Assembly: GCF_019226825.1 (NCBI RefSeq)
Contig: NZ_CP076642.1
Span: 682,001-746,000, forward strand
Length of the DNA: 64,000 bases
DNA from: Vibrio ostreae
GTDB taxonomy: Bacteria > Pseudomonadota > Gammaproteobacteria > Enterobacterales > Vibrionaceae
Direction: 5' to 3'
Shown here: positions 38,119 to 48,582 of the stretch, piece by piece
How the letters are laid out: every line of letters begins with the position of its first letter
Position numbering within the stretch: position 1 is the stretch's first letter
The notes under the pieces: model-generated
Told to the model about the DNA's origin: nothing
Seen by the model: the letters and a program-made list of their open reading frames with translations, nothing else
The model's database searches: none
Made by a program: the position numbers and the translations under genes

Positions 38119-38574
38119 TGTATCTCCTTGGTTTTCTGTTGCCCTGAGGCGTTAAATACGTTGTAAGTTGTCAACACGTTGCAATCAACCCAATGATAAA
38201 CAGCGAGCTATCGGTTACAACGATTCCCTACTGGTAATCCATCGATGCGCAGTAAGTTATCAACAGCTGCCGGTATCGGATTTGATTTAAAACAACGGGT
38301 TGTCAATTTCGTCAGACAGTAAAACCCTTTTTATCCTGTGTGAATGATGAAATATAAGATTGAAGCGGAGAGTTGGAAGGACTATCGCACACATCTCACT
38401 GCTAATATGAGTGTGGCCAGTAAAACTGGAAGCTAAATCTCGTCATGTGCGACACACAGTTTCTTGGCTGCTACCAACGAAAAACCCGCTCCGTTTCCGG
38501 TAAAAGAAACTGAGCGGGTTTAAGCAGTCAGACGATCACTTAAGCAGAAGGGATAGCTTAAGCCAAATTTTTCC
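38119..38574. other. Intergenic region with terminator of the efflux operon
   Basis: No gene is seen. It holds the carbonic anhydrase promoter on the minus strand and, at 38482-38521, a hairpin (AACCCGCTC...GAGCGGGTT, extended by GTTTC/GAAAC) with a T run on the minus strand that ends the operon starting at 41719. Confidence 0.6.
38482..38521 (-). terminator. Intrinsic terminator of the aaeXAB-like operon
   Basis: Stem AACCCGCTC / GAGCGGGTT with inner pairing GTTTC/GAAAC; the minus-strand T run follows. Confidence 0.75.
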
Positions 38575-40650
38575 TTAATCGCTGATATGGGTCTGATTAT
38601 CGGCAATGGTTTGCGTCAGGCGCTCAAACGTCATGGTCAGACGTTCGCACATCCCTTCCACAATTTCGTATTGACCCGGCAACAGAGGATAAAAACGTAA
38701 TTGCGTCAGCAAGTCATTACACGCCTTGTTAAATTGCGAGGAGAACTGCCCTTTTGAGCACTGCATAAAGGCCTCAGCTAACGCATTCTGCCAGTTCTCC
38801 AGACCTTGCTGCAGATTCTCATCCACCACGCTGCCCACCATACGCCGCAGACGTACCGACACGTGCCCAAGGTTAAGACCGGTCAAAGCCAGCTCGGTAA
38901 TATCACGAGTGCGGGCCGCCATACTTTTATCGTACGTCGCAATCCGTAACAAGCGATCGCCCATGCGGGCATTGAACCAGTGTTCAGGTGAAGGATGATT
39001 CATGATCTCACTCAGATCCTGCTTGGTGGCACGCAGCAGGCGGTATTGCATAAGCTGTAGTCCAGGTCCGGTGATCATTTTGAACATCCAGTACAACACC
39101 GTCACCCCGACAAAAATCGACAGCGAGTTACTCAGGGTGTAATCGACTGAGAAAGCCCGGCTCATATCATTACTCGGGCTGATCAAAATCGTGAACGGAA
39201 TACAAAAGCCCAGGCCATATGGCATGGTCGCCCGGTTGGCCAATGCCATCAGGCCAAAGAAATACGGGCCGGCCAGCACCATGACCAGAATTTCATAATC
39301 TCCGCTACTTTGAGCCAACAGATTAAGGCCGTAAAACACCGCGACCGGCACGGCAATCATGACCCCGACTAACAGACGCTGCAGAACGATCATCAGAATC
39401 GTCATTGGCAGACGTGCCAGCATAATCGAGAAAATAACCGGCAGGATCATCATCATCAGCACCGCTGTCGAGCCCGTGCCAATCCACAAGCCAGCCCCGA
39501 CCAGAAACACCAGCATGGTTCGACCGCCAGTCACCAGCCCCACCAGTGGATCCTTGTAGCTTTTCTGGGTTGGCGCGTTGAGTCGCACAGGAACAGCACT
39601 GATAAGCGCATTATAACCTTTCAGGATCATCACCAAATCGGCGCTGAGTTCGAGCGAAACTTTCATCAGCCTTGATTGCAGCGGCGTCAAATCACATGCC
39701 TGATTACTGTACACCAACTGGCGGCGGCGCAAAGATTGCGCCTGTTTGTAACATTCGTTGTAGTCGTTGGTTTCTTCCATACGTTTGAAAGAGTCACGCA
39801 TGTCAGCAAGCATTTCTGCCAGATATTCGCCGATCAAATCAGGATGGTTACGTTGCAAGCGGCCGAAAATCTGAATCATCGCCAGTAGAGACAGGGTTTT
39901 ATTGGATATCTGGCTGGCAGCGCGGCTTTGACCCGGCCCATCCGGGCCCTCGTAGACGACCGCGCTCTGGTCATCACTCATGGCAGCAATCGACTCCAGT
40001 ATGGTATCGACATGCTGATGGCGGCCATCGTGAGAACCGTTCGGATCCAGCTCCAGGTTCAGGTAACTCAGGGTCTGGTTAATCACATGACGGGCGTGGG
40101 CACGCAGCCCGTCTTTAACCTGCATCGGAAAGACCAGTTTACTGACCAGGGCGGCACAAATCGCACCCACAATAATTTCACTGACCCGGGCCTGGGCGAC
40201 TGCAAAGATGGTCTGGCTGCTGGCGGTGGCCGGAGACACCATCACCAGCAACACAATCAGACATGCCGTGATACCTGCCATCGCAAACAGATATATGAAG
40301 TTGGTACGACGTACCATCGCGCCCATGCCTGAGTTGATTCCCAGCCACAGCGCCAGACAACCGATCGCCAGTTCCGGATAAGGCATAAACCATTGCAGGA
40401 TCGTGATCCCGACAATCCCCCCGACCAGAGTACCGACAATCTGGCAGATACCCTTTTCAATCACCAGACCACTTTCCGGGCGGATCTGCAGAAACACCGC
40501 AGAGACCAGCGCCCAGTATGGGCGATCAAGATTAAGAAACATGGCGATATAGAGGGAGAGCGCCATCGCGACCACCCCTTTTATCGCAAATATCACCGAC
40601 TGTTTGTTCGGCATCAGTAAGGTGTTAAGCAGCACACCCATGACGTTCAC
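38575..40650 (-). CDS. FUSC-family efflux transporter (AaeB-like)
   Basis: A 691-residue inner-membrane protein with two membrane blocks (about residues 15-180 and 370-520), each followed by a cytoplasmic domain, as in E. coli AaeB, which exports aromatic acids. The first block starts NKQSVIFAIKGVVAMALSLYIAMFLNLDRPYWALVSAVFLQIRPESG, the classical FUSC motif. It is the third gene of a DUF1656-HlyD-FUSC operon; its GTG start overlaps the adaptor's stop (GTGA), with ATG 40641 as alternative. The substrate cannot be read from sequence. Confidence 0.88.
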   Translation of the reverse strand: MNVMGVLLNTLLMPNKQSVIFAIKGVVAMALSLYIAMFLNLDRPYWALVSAVFLQIRPESGLVIEKGICQIVGTLVGGIVGITILQWFMPYPELAIGCLALWLGINSGMGAMVRRTNFIYLFAMAGITACLIVLLVMVSPATASSQTIFAVAQARVSEIIVGAICAALVSKLVFPMQVKDGLRAHARHVINQTLSYLNLELDPNGSHDGRHQHVDTILESIAAMSDDQSAVVYEGPDGPGQSRAASQISNKTLSLLAMIQIFGRLQRNHPDLIGEYLAEMLADMRDSFKRMEETNDYNECYKQAQSLRRRQLVYSNQACDLTPLQSRLMKVSLELSADLVMILKGYNALISAVPVRLNAPTQKSYKDPLVGLVTGGRTMLVFLVGAGLWIGTGSTAVLMMMILPVIFSIMLARLPMTILMIVLQRLLVGVMIAVPVAVFYGLNLLAQSSGDYEILVMVLAGPYFFGLMALANRATMPYGLGFCIPFTILISPSNDMSRAFSVDYTLSNSLSIFVGVTVLYWMFKMITGPGLQLMQYRLLRATKQDLSEIMNHPSPEHWFNARMGDRLLRIATYDKSMAARTRDITELALTGLNLGHVSVRLRRMVGSVVDENLQQGLENWQNALAEAFMQCSKGQFSSQFNKACNDLLTQLRFYPLLPGQYEIVEGMCERLTMTFERLTQTIADNQTHISD

Positions 40651-41519
40651 TCAGCCTCTTGCAGATAGATCGAGACCGTCATACCGGCACTGATATTGAC
40701 ATTTTCATCCAGCGGATCGAGCTTGATATCGACCGGAATACGCTGTGCAAGACGAACCCAGTTAAAGGTTTGCTGCACCTGAGGCAATAACTGACCATTA
40801 CTGCTGGTATTGGTATCCGCGATGGCTTTACCAATGCTGACCACCTTGCCGGTTAACGGTTTACCACCACTCATCAGGGTGATTTTGGCCGACTGGCCGA
40901 CTTTAATCATCGGCAGTTTGGTTTCTTCAAAATACCCGGTGACGTAAAAAGAGTCTTTTTTCACCAGCGACAGGACCGAACTCCCCTGACTGACGTAGTT
41001 ACCTTCACGTAAATTAAGGTTAATCAGCGTGCCATCTGCCGGGGCATGAATCTGGGTACGGTCGAGGTTAATTTGCGCGGTATTGAGCTGTGCTTTGGCA
41101 ATATCCAGGCTTGCTTTTGCCAGTTCGGTATTAATACGAGCGCTTTCGACGGTCTCTTCGCTGATTAGGTTTTTACCCGTCAATTGCTGTCGACGAACAT
41201 AGCGGTGACGTTCCAGATCGAGCGCGTATTGTTTGTTTTCTACTTCCGCTTCCAGCTCTTTGATCTTGGCCGCATAGCGGGTGGGATCGACACTAAAGAT
41301 GAGTTCCCCTTTTGATACCTGCTGGTTATCCTGCACATTGAGGGTATCAACCCAGCCAGACACGTCCGGAGCTATGGTGATCACTTGGGCGCGGATTCGG
41401 CCATCACGGGTCCAGGGTGAGTAGAGATAATGATCCCATACCCAGTGACCGGCAATCACGGCAATGATAACCACCGCCAGAGTGAGACAAATACGCAATA
41501 CTTTTCCCATATTCAACAT
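40647..41519 (-). CDS. HlyD-family efflux adaptor (AaeA-like)
   Basis: A 290-residue membrane fusion protein anchored by one N-terminal helix (about 8-26). It has the split lipoyl halves (VSGWVDTLNVQDNQQVSKGELIFSVDP and the later HAPADGTLINLNLREGNYV), a helical hairpin between them, and a beta-barrel domain. It links the FUSC transporter to an outer-membrane channel. Its ATG overlaps the last base of the DUF1656 gene stop (TAATG) and its own stop overlaps the FUSC start, so all three are coupled. Confidence 0.9.
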   Translation of the reverse strand: MLNMGKVLRICLTLAVVIIAVIAGHWVWDHYLYSPWTRDGRIRAQVITIAPDVSGWVDTLNVQDNQQVSKGELIFSVDPTRYAAKIKELEAEVENKQYALDLERHRYVRRQQLTGKNLISEETVESARINTELAKASLDIAKAQLNTAQINLDRTQIHAPADGTLINLNLREGNYVSQGSSVLSLVKKDSFYVTGYFEETKLPMIKVGQSAKITLMSGGKPLTGKVVSIGKAIADTNTSSNGQLLPQVQQTFNWVRLAQRIPVDIKLDPLDENVNISAGMTVSIYLQEAE

Positions 41520-41719
41520 TAACTCCCGAAAAAATGAATAATAATCGCCAGATAACAGACAAACAGCCCGACCTCAAACCAAGCTACTTTCCACAGTTTC
41601 TGATACACGCCCGTCTTGTGCAGCACTAGCCTGGACACACAGGAGAGCGCAAAGGCCATAGGTGCAAACATCACCAACGGGCTGAACAGCAAGCCTCCCA
41701 GCGCTAATTCTTCAAACAT
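41519..41719 (-). CDS. DUF1656 small membrane protein (AaeX-like)
   Basis: A 66-residue protein with two membrane helices (about 8-28 and 45-64), starting MFEELALGGLLFSPLVMFAPMAFALS. DUF1656 proteins lead aaeXAB-type operons; the function is unknown, probably a small accessory of the pump. It is the first gene of the operon and overlaps the next by one base. Confidence 0.85.
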   Translation of the reverse strand: MFEELALGGLLFSPLVMFAPMAFALSCVSRLVLHKTGVYQKLWKVAWFEVGLFVCYLAIIIHFFGS

Positions 41720-41979
41720 AACGAAATCATCTCAGTAGGTTAGATTAATAGTATATACCCAAGTCAGGACAATATGCCGAATTGGTGACACTCCGCCGGC
41801 AGGCAGATCACACCGGCTGAATAAGCAGGTCTCAGTTACAATCAACCATCGCTTTCGTAATTCTGAAGAACTCAATGACAGCGCAGGCTGCTGGATCGGC
41901 GATCCCGCCAGGTAACCACCGTTTAGTGCCAGCATCAAAAAGAGAGAACGAAATGGGATAAACAGACGAAGACAGCTTA

Positions 41980-42033
41980 TTCTTAATGAATTGTTACTTC
42001 TTAATGAGTTGTTACTTCTTAATGAATTGTGAC
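41980..42033. repeat. Three direct 18-bp repeats upstream of the efflux operon
   Basis: Copies at 41980-41997, 41998-42015 and 42016-42033 share TTCTTAATGA-TTGT-AC; the second and third differ from the first by one base each. They lie in the 536-base region (41720-42255) that separates the efflux operon from the XRE gene and otherwise shows no gene. The array is about 260 bases upstream of the operon's first codon. Confidence 0.85.
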
Positions 42034-42150
42034 TAATTACACCATTGTGCCTATTTGGCCGCCAGCCATCAAGCACCTGTCAGGACGCAGACTATTAACT
42101 TTAAAGAATAAATGATTCCGCAGAGCGTCAGAATAAGGCCTGTAAGGAAA

Positions 42151-42184
42151 GGATATCGCCCGCTCAAACAACGAGCGGATATCC
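42151..42184. terminator. Long stem-loop after the XRE gene
   Basis: GGATATC and CCGCTC pair with GAGCGG and ATATCC around AAACAAC, with two unpaired bases. No T tract, so terminator function is uncertain. Confidence 0.4.
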
Positions 42185-42255
42185 GGCTGATGCGGGATTG
42201 CTTAATCCGTTGTGAAGTGACGACTCACGTGTGATACAGGCCTAAGACGGCTCGA

Positions 42256-42603
42256 CTAGTGAGACAGATGGGTATATTCGATAATGACCTGGTTGCCATC
42301 AACCTGAACGCGTTGAATTTCACCGTCGACAGTAATGCGATTTTGCAAACGCACTAAATGCTCACCGGAGGTAAACTTACTTTTTAATGTCGGCAGCACA
42401 TTGTAAGGCTCGACATGCAAATGCTGGCAGAAGGTGGTCACAAAGGACATGGTCAGCGGAGCGTTACCGCGTAATAGGTTAGAAAATTCCACCTGACTGA
42501 CACCCAGCCGTTTTGCCATTTCCATCTGGGTTAAATGCATTTTTGCTTTTTGGGACATCCAAATATCGTACAGTGCATGACGATCTTCTGGGCCAAATTC
42601 CAT
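42256..42603 (-). CDS. XRE-family helix-turn-helix protein
   Basis: A 115-residue DNA-binding protein. The helix-turn-helix is KMHLTQMEMAKRLGVSQVEFSNLLRGNAPL; the C-terminal part (KFTSGEHLVRLQNRITVDGEIQRVQVDGNQVIIEY) is a small beta-rich domain. ATG 42603 is chosen since GAGGAAA lies just ahead; the upstream in-frame start would add 39 residues without support. It lies alone between the efflux operon and the carboxypeptidase gene, so its target is not obvious. Confidence 0.82.
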   Translation of the reverse strand: MEFGPEDRHALYDIWMSQKAKMHLTQMEMAKRLGVSQVEFSNLLRGNAPLTMSFVTTFCQHLHVEPYNVLPTLKSKFTSGEHLVRLQNRITVDGEIQRVQVDGNQVIIEYTHLSH

Positions 42604-42820
42604 CGTATTTCCTCGCTTGAACTCAATGCGATAAAAATGACAAAAACAGTTAATCACAATGTCAATCGAAAGTGAGTTTCTGTCCAGAGTTTGCCCCGCG
42701 AGCCTCTGTTTGCGAGCCAAATCGCCCTCAATGTCAGCTCTCTGTCACCAAAGTAACGCCGCAAAAAGTAACGCCCGCAAATCGCGGGCATTGAGAACAC
42801 AGTCATTCCAGTTGAGAGAA

Positions 42821-44003
42821 TCAGGAGAACAGACTGGCAAACAAGCGCTTAATCCAGTCCATCGCCTGGCTGAACCAACTGCCTTTTTGCACGCTTTCAA
42901 GTGCGACCAAAGGTGATTCTCCTACACTGCGGCCATCCACCTGATAGACCACTTTACCCACAACCTGACCTTGTTCTATTGGTGCCTCTAACTCTTTATC
43001 CATTTCAATCAGGCCGCTGAGCTGCGCCAGCTCCCCTTTCATGACCGTAATATATGTGGTTTGCGGCACACCGACCGCCACAGTGCTTTTCTCTCCCATC
43101 CAGATAGGTGCCTGTTCGAGGGCTTCACCTTGCTGATGGGGAGCCACGGTTTCAAAAAAACGAAAGCCATAACTCAACAACTGTTTGCTGTCCGACTCAC
43201 GTCCTTTCTGGCTGCCTGAACCCATGACCGCAGAGATAAGGCGCATGTTACCATTGGTGGCTGAAGTCACCAGACTGTAACCAGCGCCACTGGTATAACC
43301 GGTTTTCATCCCATCCACATTCATACTGCGGTCATGCAACAGACCATTGCGGTTATACTGCGTGATACCGTTGTAGGTAAAAGACGTTTCGCTATACAGT
43401 GGATAGATATCCGGCAAATCACGGATAATCGCCTGAGCAAGCTTGGCAATATCATACGGCGTGGTGTAGAGGCCATCGCTGTCCAGTCCGTGCGGGTTAG
43501 TAAAGGCGGTATTGTTCAACCCGAGGCGCTGCGCCCATGAATTCATCAAATCGACAAAGCCACTTTCCGACCCTGCCACATGTTCGGCAATCGCGACGCT
43601 GGCATCGTTGCCGGACTGGACAATTAAGCCGCGGTAGAGATCCATCATGTTGACACTGGTCCCTACCTCAATAAACATTTTGGAAGAATCGGGGAAGTTT
43701 TTGGCCCAGGCATGTTCGCTGATGGTGACATTATCACTGGCGGAAATTTTGCCGCTTTTCATCTCCTGACCAGCGACATAAGACGTCATCAGCTTAGTCA
43801 AACTAGCCGGATTCATTTTTTTCATTGCCATTGTGCTCAACCAGGACTTGCCCGGTGTGATAATCCATCAGCACATACCCTTTGGCAGACAATTGCGGCG
43901 GATTCGGAATCACGATCGGCTCGGCCGACGCCCATGCAGAAAATAAGCTCATACCGGTCGCAGAAATGGCGACCATCCATCCAGTTGTTTTCATAACCCG
44001 CAT
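42821..44003 (-). pseudogene. dacA: D-alanyl-D-alanine carboxypeptidase (PBP5/6 type), frameshifted
   Basis: Two frames make one S11-family peptidase of about 390 residues. The first 63 residues have the signal peptide (ending AWASAEPI) and GYVLMDYHTGQVLVEHNGNEK; the second frame continues MNPASLTKLMTSYV with catalytic Ser and Lys (SLTK), SGNDAS and KTGYTSGAGYS, then the C-terminal domain and an amphipathic membrane anchor. The enzyme trims pentapeptides of peptidoglycan. The break is in a run of seven A (minus strand; T's at about 43816-43822); six A would restore NEKMNPASLTK. A sequencing error is likely. Confidence 0.87.
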
Positions 44004-44451
44004 CCAAAACCATTAATATTGATTAACGTTGTAGTACTGCCAGCCACCTGATAATCAGGCTATCGGGCTTTTGATTGTGGTGCTGACAACATGACGACTC
44101 GCATCACAATCAGAAATGTTTGCGCCAATACGATGATCCGTTACGCCTGTAAAAAGCAGCGCGACGTAAGGCCATCAGGGCCGGGCATTACGGTGGTTAT
44201 TGTACCCGAGTCACCCGGTAAGGCTGTGTTCTTTACTTAGACTTACGCAGCTGTAAATGATCGTTACAATCCACCTGAAACTGAGAGAAATCATGCGCCA
44301 AAGCGGGCTAAAATTCAGGCTATGGCACAGAAAGTGTGCTTTGGATAACAAAAAACCGAGCCTGTTGAGGCTCGGTTTGTGATTATTTCCCGGCAAATGG
44401 TTACAAACTATAATCTGATCGCCAAAGTGTCGGGTGAGGGCGCATAAAACG
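44004..44451. other. Intergenic region with ABC operon terminator
   Basis: No gene is visible. The minus-strand promoter of the carboxypeptidase gene should be near its left part, and the terminator of the ABC importer lies at 44353-44378. Confidence 0.5.
44353..44378 (-). terminator. Intrinsic terminator of the amino-acid ABC operon
   Basis: AAACCGAGCCT and AGGCTCGGTTT pair around GTTG; a six-base T run follows on the minus strand. Confidence 0.85.
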
Positions 44452-45204
44452 TCACAGCACCTTAGCCAGGAACTGCTTAAGCCGCGGATGCTGAGGGTCA
44501 TCAAACACCGCTTTGGGTTGGTCGTCCACCAGCAGTTTGCCCTCTTCCATAAACAGGACACGATCCGCCACTTCACGGGCAAAGCCCATTTCGTGGGTTA
44601 CGATCACCATGGTCATGCCTTCTTTCGCCAGACCTTTAATTACATCCAGCACTTCACCCACCATCTCCGGGTCCAGTGCCGATGTCGGCTCATCGAACAA
44701 CATCAGATCAGGCTTCATCGCTAACGCACGGGCAATCGCCACACGCTGCTGCTGACCACCGGACAGATGAGACGGGTAGTTGTTCATGCGATCTTCCAAC
44801 CCCACCCGCTTAAGCAGATTTTTGGCATCCACCATAACATCGCTGTTCTGGCGCTTGGCCACTTTAAGCGGTGCTAACATCACGTTCTGTAATGCCGTCA
44901 TGTGCGGAAACAAGTTGAAGCTCTGGAACACCATGCCGACGTTCTGCCGCAGTACGTTGATATCGGTCGACTTCGCGTACATATCAAACCCATCCACTAT
45001 GATGGTGCCGGAAGAAATTTCTTCGAGCTGATTGAGCGTGCGTAAGAAGGTCGATTTACCAGAGCCGGACGGACCAATGATCGCGACCACTTCACCCCGT
45101 TTAACCGTGGTGGAGACTGACTTAAGTGCGTGGCATCCGTTCGGATAATATTTGTCAACTTCGCTGGCATAAACCATATCTTCGCCGTTGTATTCACTAG
45201 TCAC
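44452..45204 (-). CDS. Polar amino-acid ABC transporter ATPase
   Basis: A 250-residue ATPase of the GlnQ/ArtP group. Walker A is GPSGSGKST, the Q loop [14 protein letters not shown], the signature LSGGQQQR and Walker [15 protein letters not shown]. It drives import by the permease and binding protein encoded upstream. The GTG start at 45204 overlaps the permease end by eight bases; ATG 45177 ([14 protein letters not shown]) is an alternative start. A terminator follows. Confidence 0.9.
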   Translation of the reverse strand: MTSEYNGEDMVYASEVDKYYPNGCHALKSVSTTVKRGEVVAIIGPSGSGKSTFLRTLNQLEEISSGTIIVDGFDMYAKSTDINVLRQNVGMVFQSFNLFPHMTALQNVMLAPLKVAKRQNSDVMVDAKNLLKRVGLEDRMNNYPSHLSGGQQQRVAIARALAMKPDLMLFDEPTSALDPEMVGEVLDVIKGLAKEGMTMVIVTHEMGFAREVADRVLFMEEGKLLVDDQPKAVFDDPQHPRLKQFLAKVL

Positions 45205-46141
45205 TGGCCGATAACCTCTTCTCTAAACGTTGGATAGCCCACGACAAGGTCCCGGTGACCACCAGGTAAAGTGCCGCTACCGTAAACCAGACTTCAAATG
45301 GCGCAAAACTGCCGCTGACCACTTCACGTCCGGCCTTGGTCAGGTCGGTGATGGAAATCACTGAGACCAGTGAAGAATCTTTGATCAGGTTGATAAACTG
45401 ACCGGCAAGTGGCGGCAGAGTGCGCTTCAATGCCTGAGGCAAAATGACATAACGCATCGCTTTCGGATAAGTCATGCCCAGTGAACGAGCCGCTTCCATC
45501 TGTCCATTCGGGATGGCCTGAATACCGGCACGCACGATCTCTGCAACGTACGCTCCGGTAAATACCGACAACGCAACCACACCGGCAGTAAAGCGCTCAA
45601 AATCGAGTACCGTGCCGATAAAGAAGTAAACAATAAAAATTTGTACCAGTAACGGCGTGCCGCGGATTAATTCCACGTAAGTAATGGCAAGATTGCGCAC
45701 CGTAAGGTTTTTGGACACCCGCATCAGGCCGAATATCAGCCCGAGAATGACCGCGAATATCAATGAAATAAATGAAATTTCGATCGTGACCCACAATCCG
45801 GTCGCAATAGGGCCGAATTGCCACTCGTTGAGTTTGGCAACGGTATCGCCCTGGAAGATAAGGTCGCCTTCACCCACCATCAGTTGAGTGTAGTCTGTGA
45901 TAACCTGCGGCGAAGCCTGGTTATCGAATTCTATGACTAGCTGGCCGTCTTTGATGCTTGCTGTGCCATCACCGGTTGCACGGATCTCCTGCATTTCGGT
46001 ATTAATGACGTATGGCCACAAACGATCCCAGTGCCAGTTGTAATTAATGCTGCGCCCGGAAAAATACACCGCGCTGACCAGCATTAGCATGATCAGACCA
46101 TAAATCAGATGTCCGACCCAATTTGAGGATTTTGACTGCAT
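45197..46141 (-). CDS. Polar amino-acid ABC transporter permease
   Basis: A 314-residue permease of the HisM/GlnP type. It has one early helix (about 12-30), an unusual periplasmic segment of about 80 residues, and then the core of five helices with the coupling loop [30 protein letters not shown] single permease suggests a homodimer. ATG 46141 is taken rather than the GTG one codon earlier. Between the binding protein stop and this gene are 75 bases. Confidence 0.88.
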   Translation of the reverse strand: MQSKSSNWVGHLIYGLIMLMLVSAVYFSGRSINYNWHWDRLWPYVINTEMQEIRATGDGTASIKDGQLVIEFDNQASPQVITDYTQLMVGEGDLIFQGDTVAKLNEWQFGPIATGLWVTIEISFISLIFAVILGLIFGLMRVSKNLTVRNLAITYVELIRGTPLLVQIFIVYFFIGTVLDFERFTAGVVALSVFTGAYVAEIVRAGIQAIPNGQMEAARSLGMTYPKAMRYVILPQALKRTLPPLAGQFINLIKDSSLVSVISITDLTKAGREVVSGSFAPFEVWFTVAALYLVVTGTLSWAIQRLEKRLSASD

Positions 46142-46216
46142 CACTCAGATTCTCTTTATTCTTGGAATGAACCGGGCAGTCGGGCCGCCCGGCTTTGGCA
46201 ACTTAAGTGACGACGT

Positions 46217-47027
46217 TTACTGTACGTCACTCAGCCAGCTGTCACTTTTGAACCACTTATCGTAGATACGATCATAAGTACCATCGCCCTGAATCTGGCG
46301 CAGGTAGTTGTTCAGGAAGTTAAGGAAGTTCGGGTCATCCTGACGGATTGCCCAACCCAGCGGCTCATAGGTAAACGGTTTTTCGAGGTGCACCACTTTG
46401 CCCTTGTTTTGCGCGCTGTAAATCGCGTTGTAAGGCAAGTCATAAACGAAGGCATCCGCTTTGCCGTTAACGACCTGCAGCACAGCATCCACTTCCGTGT
46501 CATACAGGTCAAGCTTCGCGTTTGGTACGTATTTTTTCGCCGCTTCAGCACCTGTAGTCCCCAGCTTAGTAGCGATGGTGTATTTCGGATCGTTCAGATC
46601 TTTGTAGCTGGTCACTTTTCCTTCCAGTTTTGGCGACAACACCACAGACTGACCGATAACGATGTATGGCGTGGCAAAGTTCACTTTCAGGTTACGTTCC
46701 GCTGTTACCGTCATACCCGCCATAATGATGTCACATTTACCGGTTTGCATCGCAGGAATGATGCCATCCCATGCCGTGTTGACCGGCGTAAACTTCACCC
46801 CCCATTGAACGCGCCATATATTTCGCGATATCAATGTCAAAACCGATGTAGCGACCATCCTTGGTTTTCATTTCGAACGGCATGTAACCCGCATCGAAAC
46901 AGACTTTAAGTTCACCTGTATTTAAAATGTTTTCCAGCGCAGACTCCGCCGCAGAAGCCTGAGAGGCACCTAACAGAGAGCAAGCGAAAAGCAGCCCGGC
47001 TGCAGAAGATTTAATGAACTTTTTCAT
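46217..47027 (-). pseudogene. Amino-acid ABC transporter binding protein, frameshifted
   Basis: The two halves together give a periplasmic protein of about 269 residues. The first has a signal peptide (ending SQASA) and GELKVCFDAGYMPFEMKTKDGRYIGFDIDIAKYMA; the second has AWDGIIPAMQTGKCDIIMAGMTVTAERN and ends in IYDKWFKSD. This is the SBP_bac_3 family. The break is in six G on the minus strand (C's at about 46798-46803); five G restores ARSMGVKFTPVNTAWDG. Ribosome-binding site AAGGGA precedes ATG 47027. Likely intact in the organism. Confidence 0.87.
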
Positions 47028-47199
47028 ATTATCCCTTATGTAGATCTTGTTATTTTGTCGTTCGTCCTATGACAAAAACGCTGTCTGACGACACAAATGT
47101 GACTGACATTAACGTCTTGCAGATAATGCGATATTTTATCGCCGAGTTCCACCAACTTTTCGAATTTATAACCAATAGCGTGGTATAAATATGCAACCA

Positions 47200-48429
47200 C
47201 TACCTGAGTAAACGCTGCAAGTCCCGAATTAAATCTTCCGCGGCCTCCAGGCCAATCGAAAGTCTCACCACGCCTTGTCCGGCATCGCGACAAAAATCGG
47301 CTTTTTGTTGCGGCGTAAAGCGGTAAGTTGACGCATCTAAGTCGTCGGTTCTCATTACCACAGCCAGGCTGCGCTGATGACCAATAGAATAAGCATAATA
47401 AAAAAGCGCCGATTCCTGGGCAAAACGCTGCTCGATCAAATCAATGTCATCGACCTGGAATGCAATAATGCCGCCAAAATGATCCATTTGACGCTGCGCC
47501 AGACTAAATTGCTGGTGTGAGGCCAATCCGGGGTATAAAACTCGTGCTACACGCGGATGGCTTTCCAGCCACTGAGCTATCTGTAACGCGGAGTCACACA
47601 AGGTTTTCATCCGCGGATAAAGCGTCTCCATCCCGCGCATAATTAGCCAGGCACTTTGTGCCGAGAGTGTCGCGCCCAGATAAACGCCTGCCATCGCTCT
47701 GATGGGTGACAACAGCGCTTTACTGCCCAGGATACAGCCCCCCAGCACATCGCCATGACCATTGATGAATTTGGTCAGCGAGTGGATGACAAAGTCCGCT
47801 CCCAGATCCAGTGGACGGGTCACAACCGGGGTAGAAAACGTGCTATCGACACTGAGCCGTACTCCGTGAGATTTCAGACACTGCGCCAGCGCGCCAATAT
47901 CGGTTAAGCGAAGCAAAGGATTACTCGGGGTCTCAATATGCACTAACTTGGTGTTCTTTTTAAGCGCCTGTTGCACATTATTAGTGCATTCAGTATTAAC
48001 TACCGACACTTCAATCCCAAATCCAGGCAACACCTGAGTGGCAAATTCATACACGGCGGCGTAACACATATCACTGACTATCAGGTGATCGCCTGCTTTG
48101 AGTACCGAGAGAAACAGACCGGAAGCGGCTGCCATACCCGTTGCGGTAGCCAGGGCTTCTTCTGCGTGTTCCAGCACTGCCAGCCTTTGCTCTAAAAGGC
48201 GCACCGTAGGATTGGTCCATCCGGCATACAGGTAAGGCGCATCCGCAATGTCATCCAGTCCGCAGGCCGAAAATGCGCCACTTTCCGGACTGAAACTGTG
48301 ATTGACTGACATGACGATACTGGGCGCGATCGCCTGATGAACCGGGTCGGCCTGCAACATAGCATGCAACGCCTGAGTCTGCGGCGCATAGGTCTCTGGT
48401 TCAGTCTGGTCAGCATCATGATAGTGCAT
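47200..48429 (-). CDS. Trans-sulfuration PLP enzyme (cystathionine/methionine gamma-lyase family)
   Basis: A 409-residue fold-type I PLP enzyme. The cofactor lysine is Lys220 in HSLTKFINGHGD; YAGWTNPTVRLLEQRLAVLEHAEEALATATGMAA and the substrate-phosphate contact region in SVDSTFSTPV fit the Cys/Met metabolism family. Whether it is a cystathionine gamma-synthase, a gamma- or beta-lyase or a methionine gamma-lyase cannot be settled. It faces an Lrp/AsnC regulator across 153 bases and lies upstream of an amino-acid importer, so a catabolic or salvage role is plausible. Confidence 0.85.
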   Translation of the reverse strand: MHYHDADQTEPETYAPQTQALHAMLQADPVHQAIAPSIVMSVNHSFSPESGAFSACGLDDIADAPYLYAGWTNPTVRLLEQRLAVLEHAEEALATATGMAAASGLFLSVLKAGDHLIVSDMCYAAVYEFATQVLPGFGIEVSVVNTECTNNVQQALKKNTKLVHIETPSNPLLRLTDIGALAQCLKSHGVRLSVDSTFSTPVVTRPLDLGADFVIHSLTKFINGHGDVLGGCILGSKALLSPIRAMAGVYLGATLSAQSAWLIMRGMETLYPRMKTLCDSALQIAQWLESHPRVARVLYPGLASHQQFSLAQRQMDHFGGIIAFQVDDIDLIEQRFAQESALFYYAYSIGHQRSLAVVMRTDDLDASTYRFTPQQKADFCRDAGQGVVRLSIGLEAAEDLIRDLQRLLR

Positions 48430-48582
48430 AATTACTCATTTCCTTTTACACGGGTTTAAATAGGAGGTTGAGCACCATTGTCAATTCGATTGGCGCACAA
48501 AAATCGGCTATCCTAGCCGCCAAGATGCACAATCGCCGCATTTTTGCGGTCAATGATGCGGCCAGACCGCACAAGGATGACT

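Noticed and set aside
39928..40332. 134-codon forward frame inside the FUSC gene
   Set aside because: Antisense shadow of a well-supported membrane protein gene.
41980..42033. CRISPR array
   Set aside because: The three 18-base repeats are directly adjacent with no spacers, and no cas genes are present.
42604..42720. 39-residue N-terminal extension of the XRE protein
   Set aside because: ATG 42603 has GAGGAAA just ahead and the extension has no domain features.
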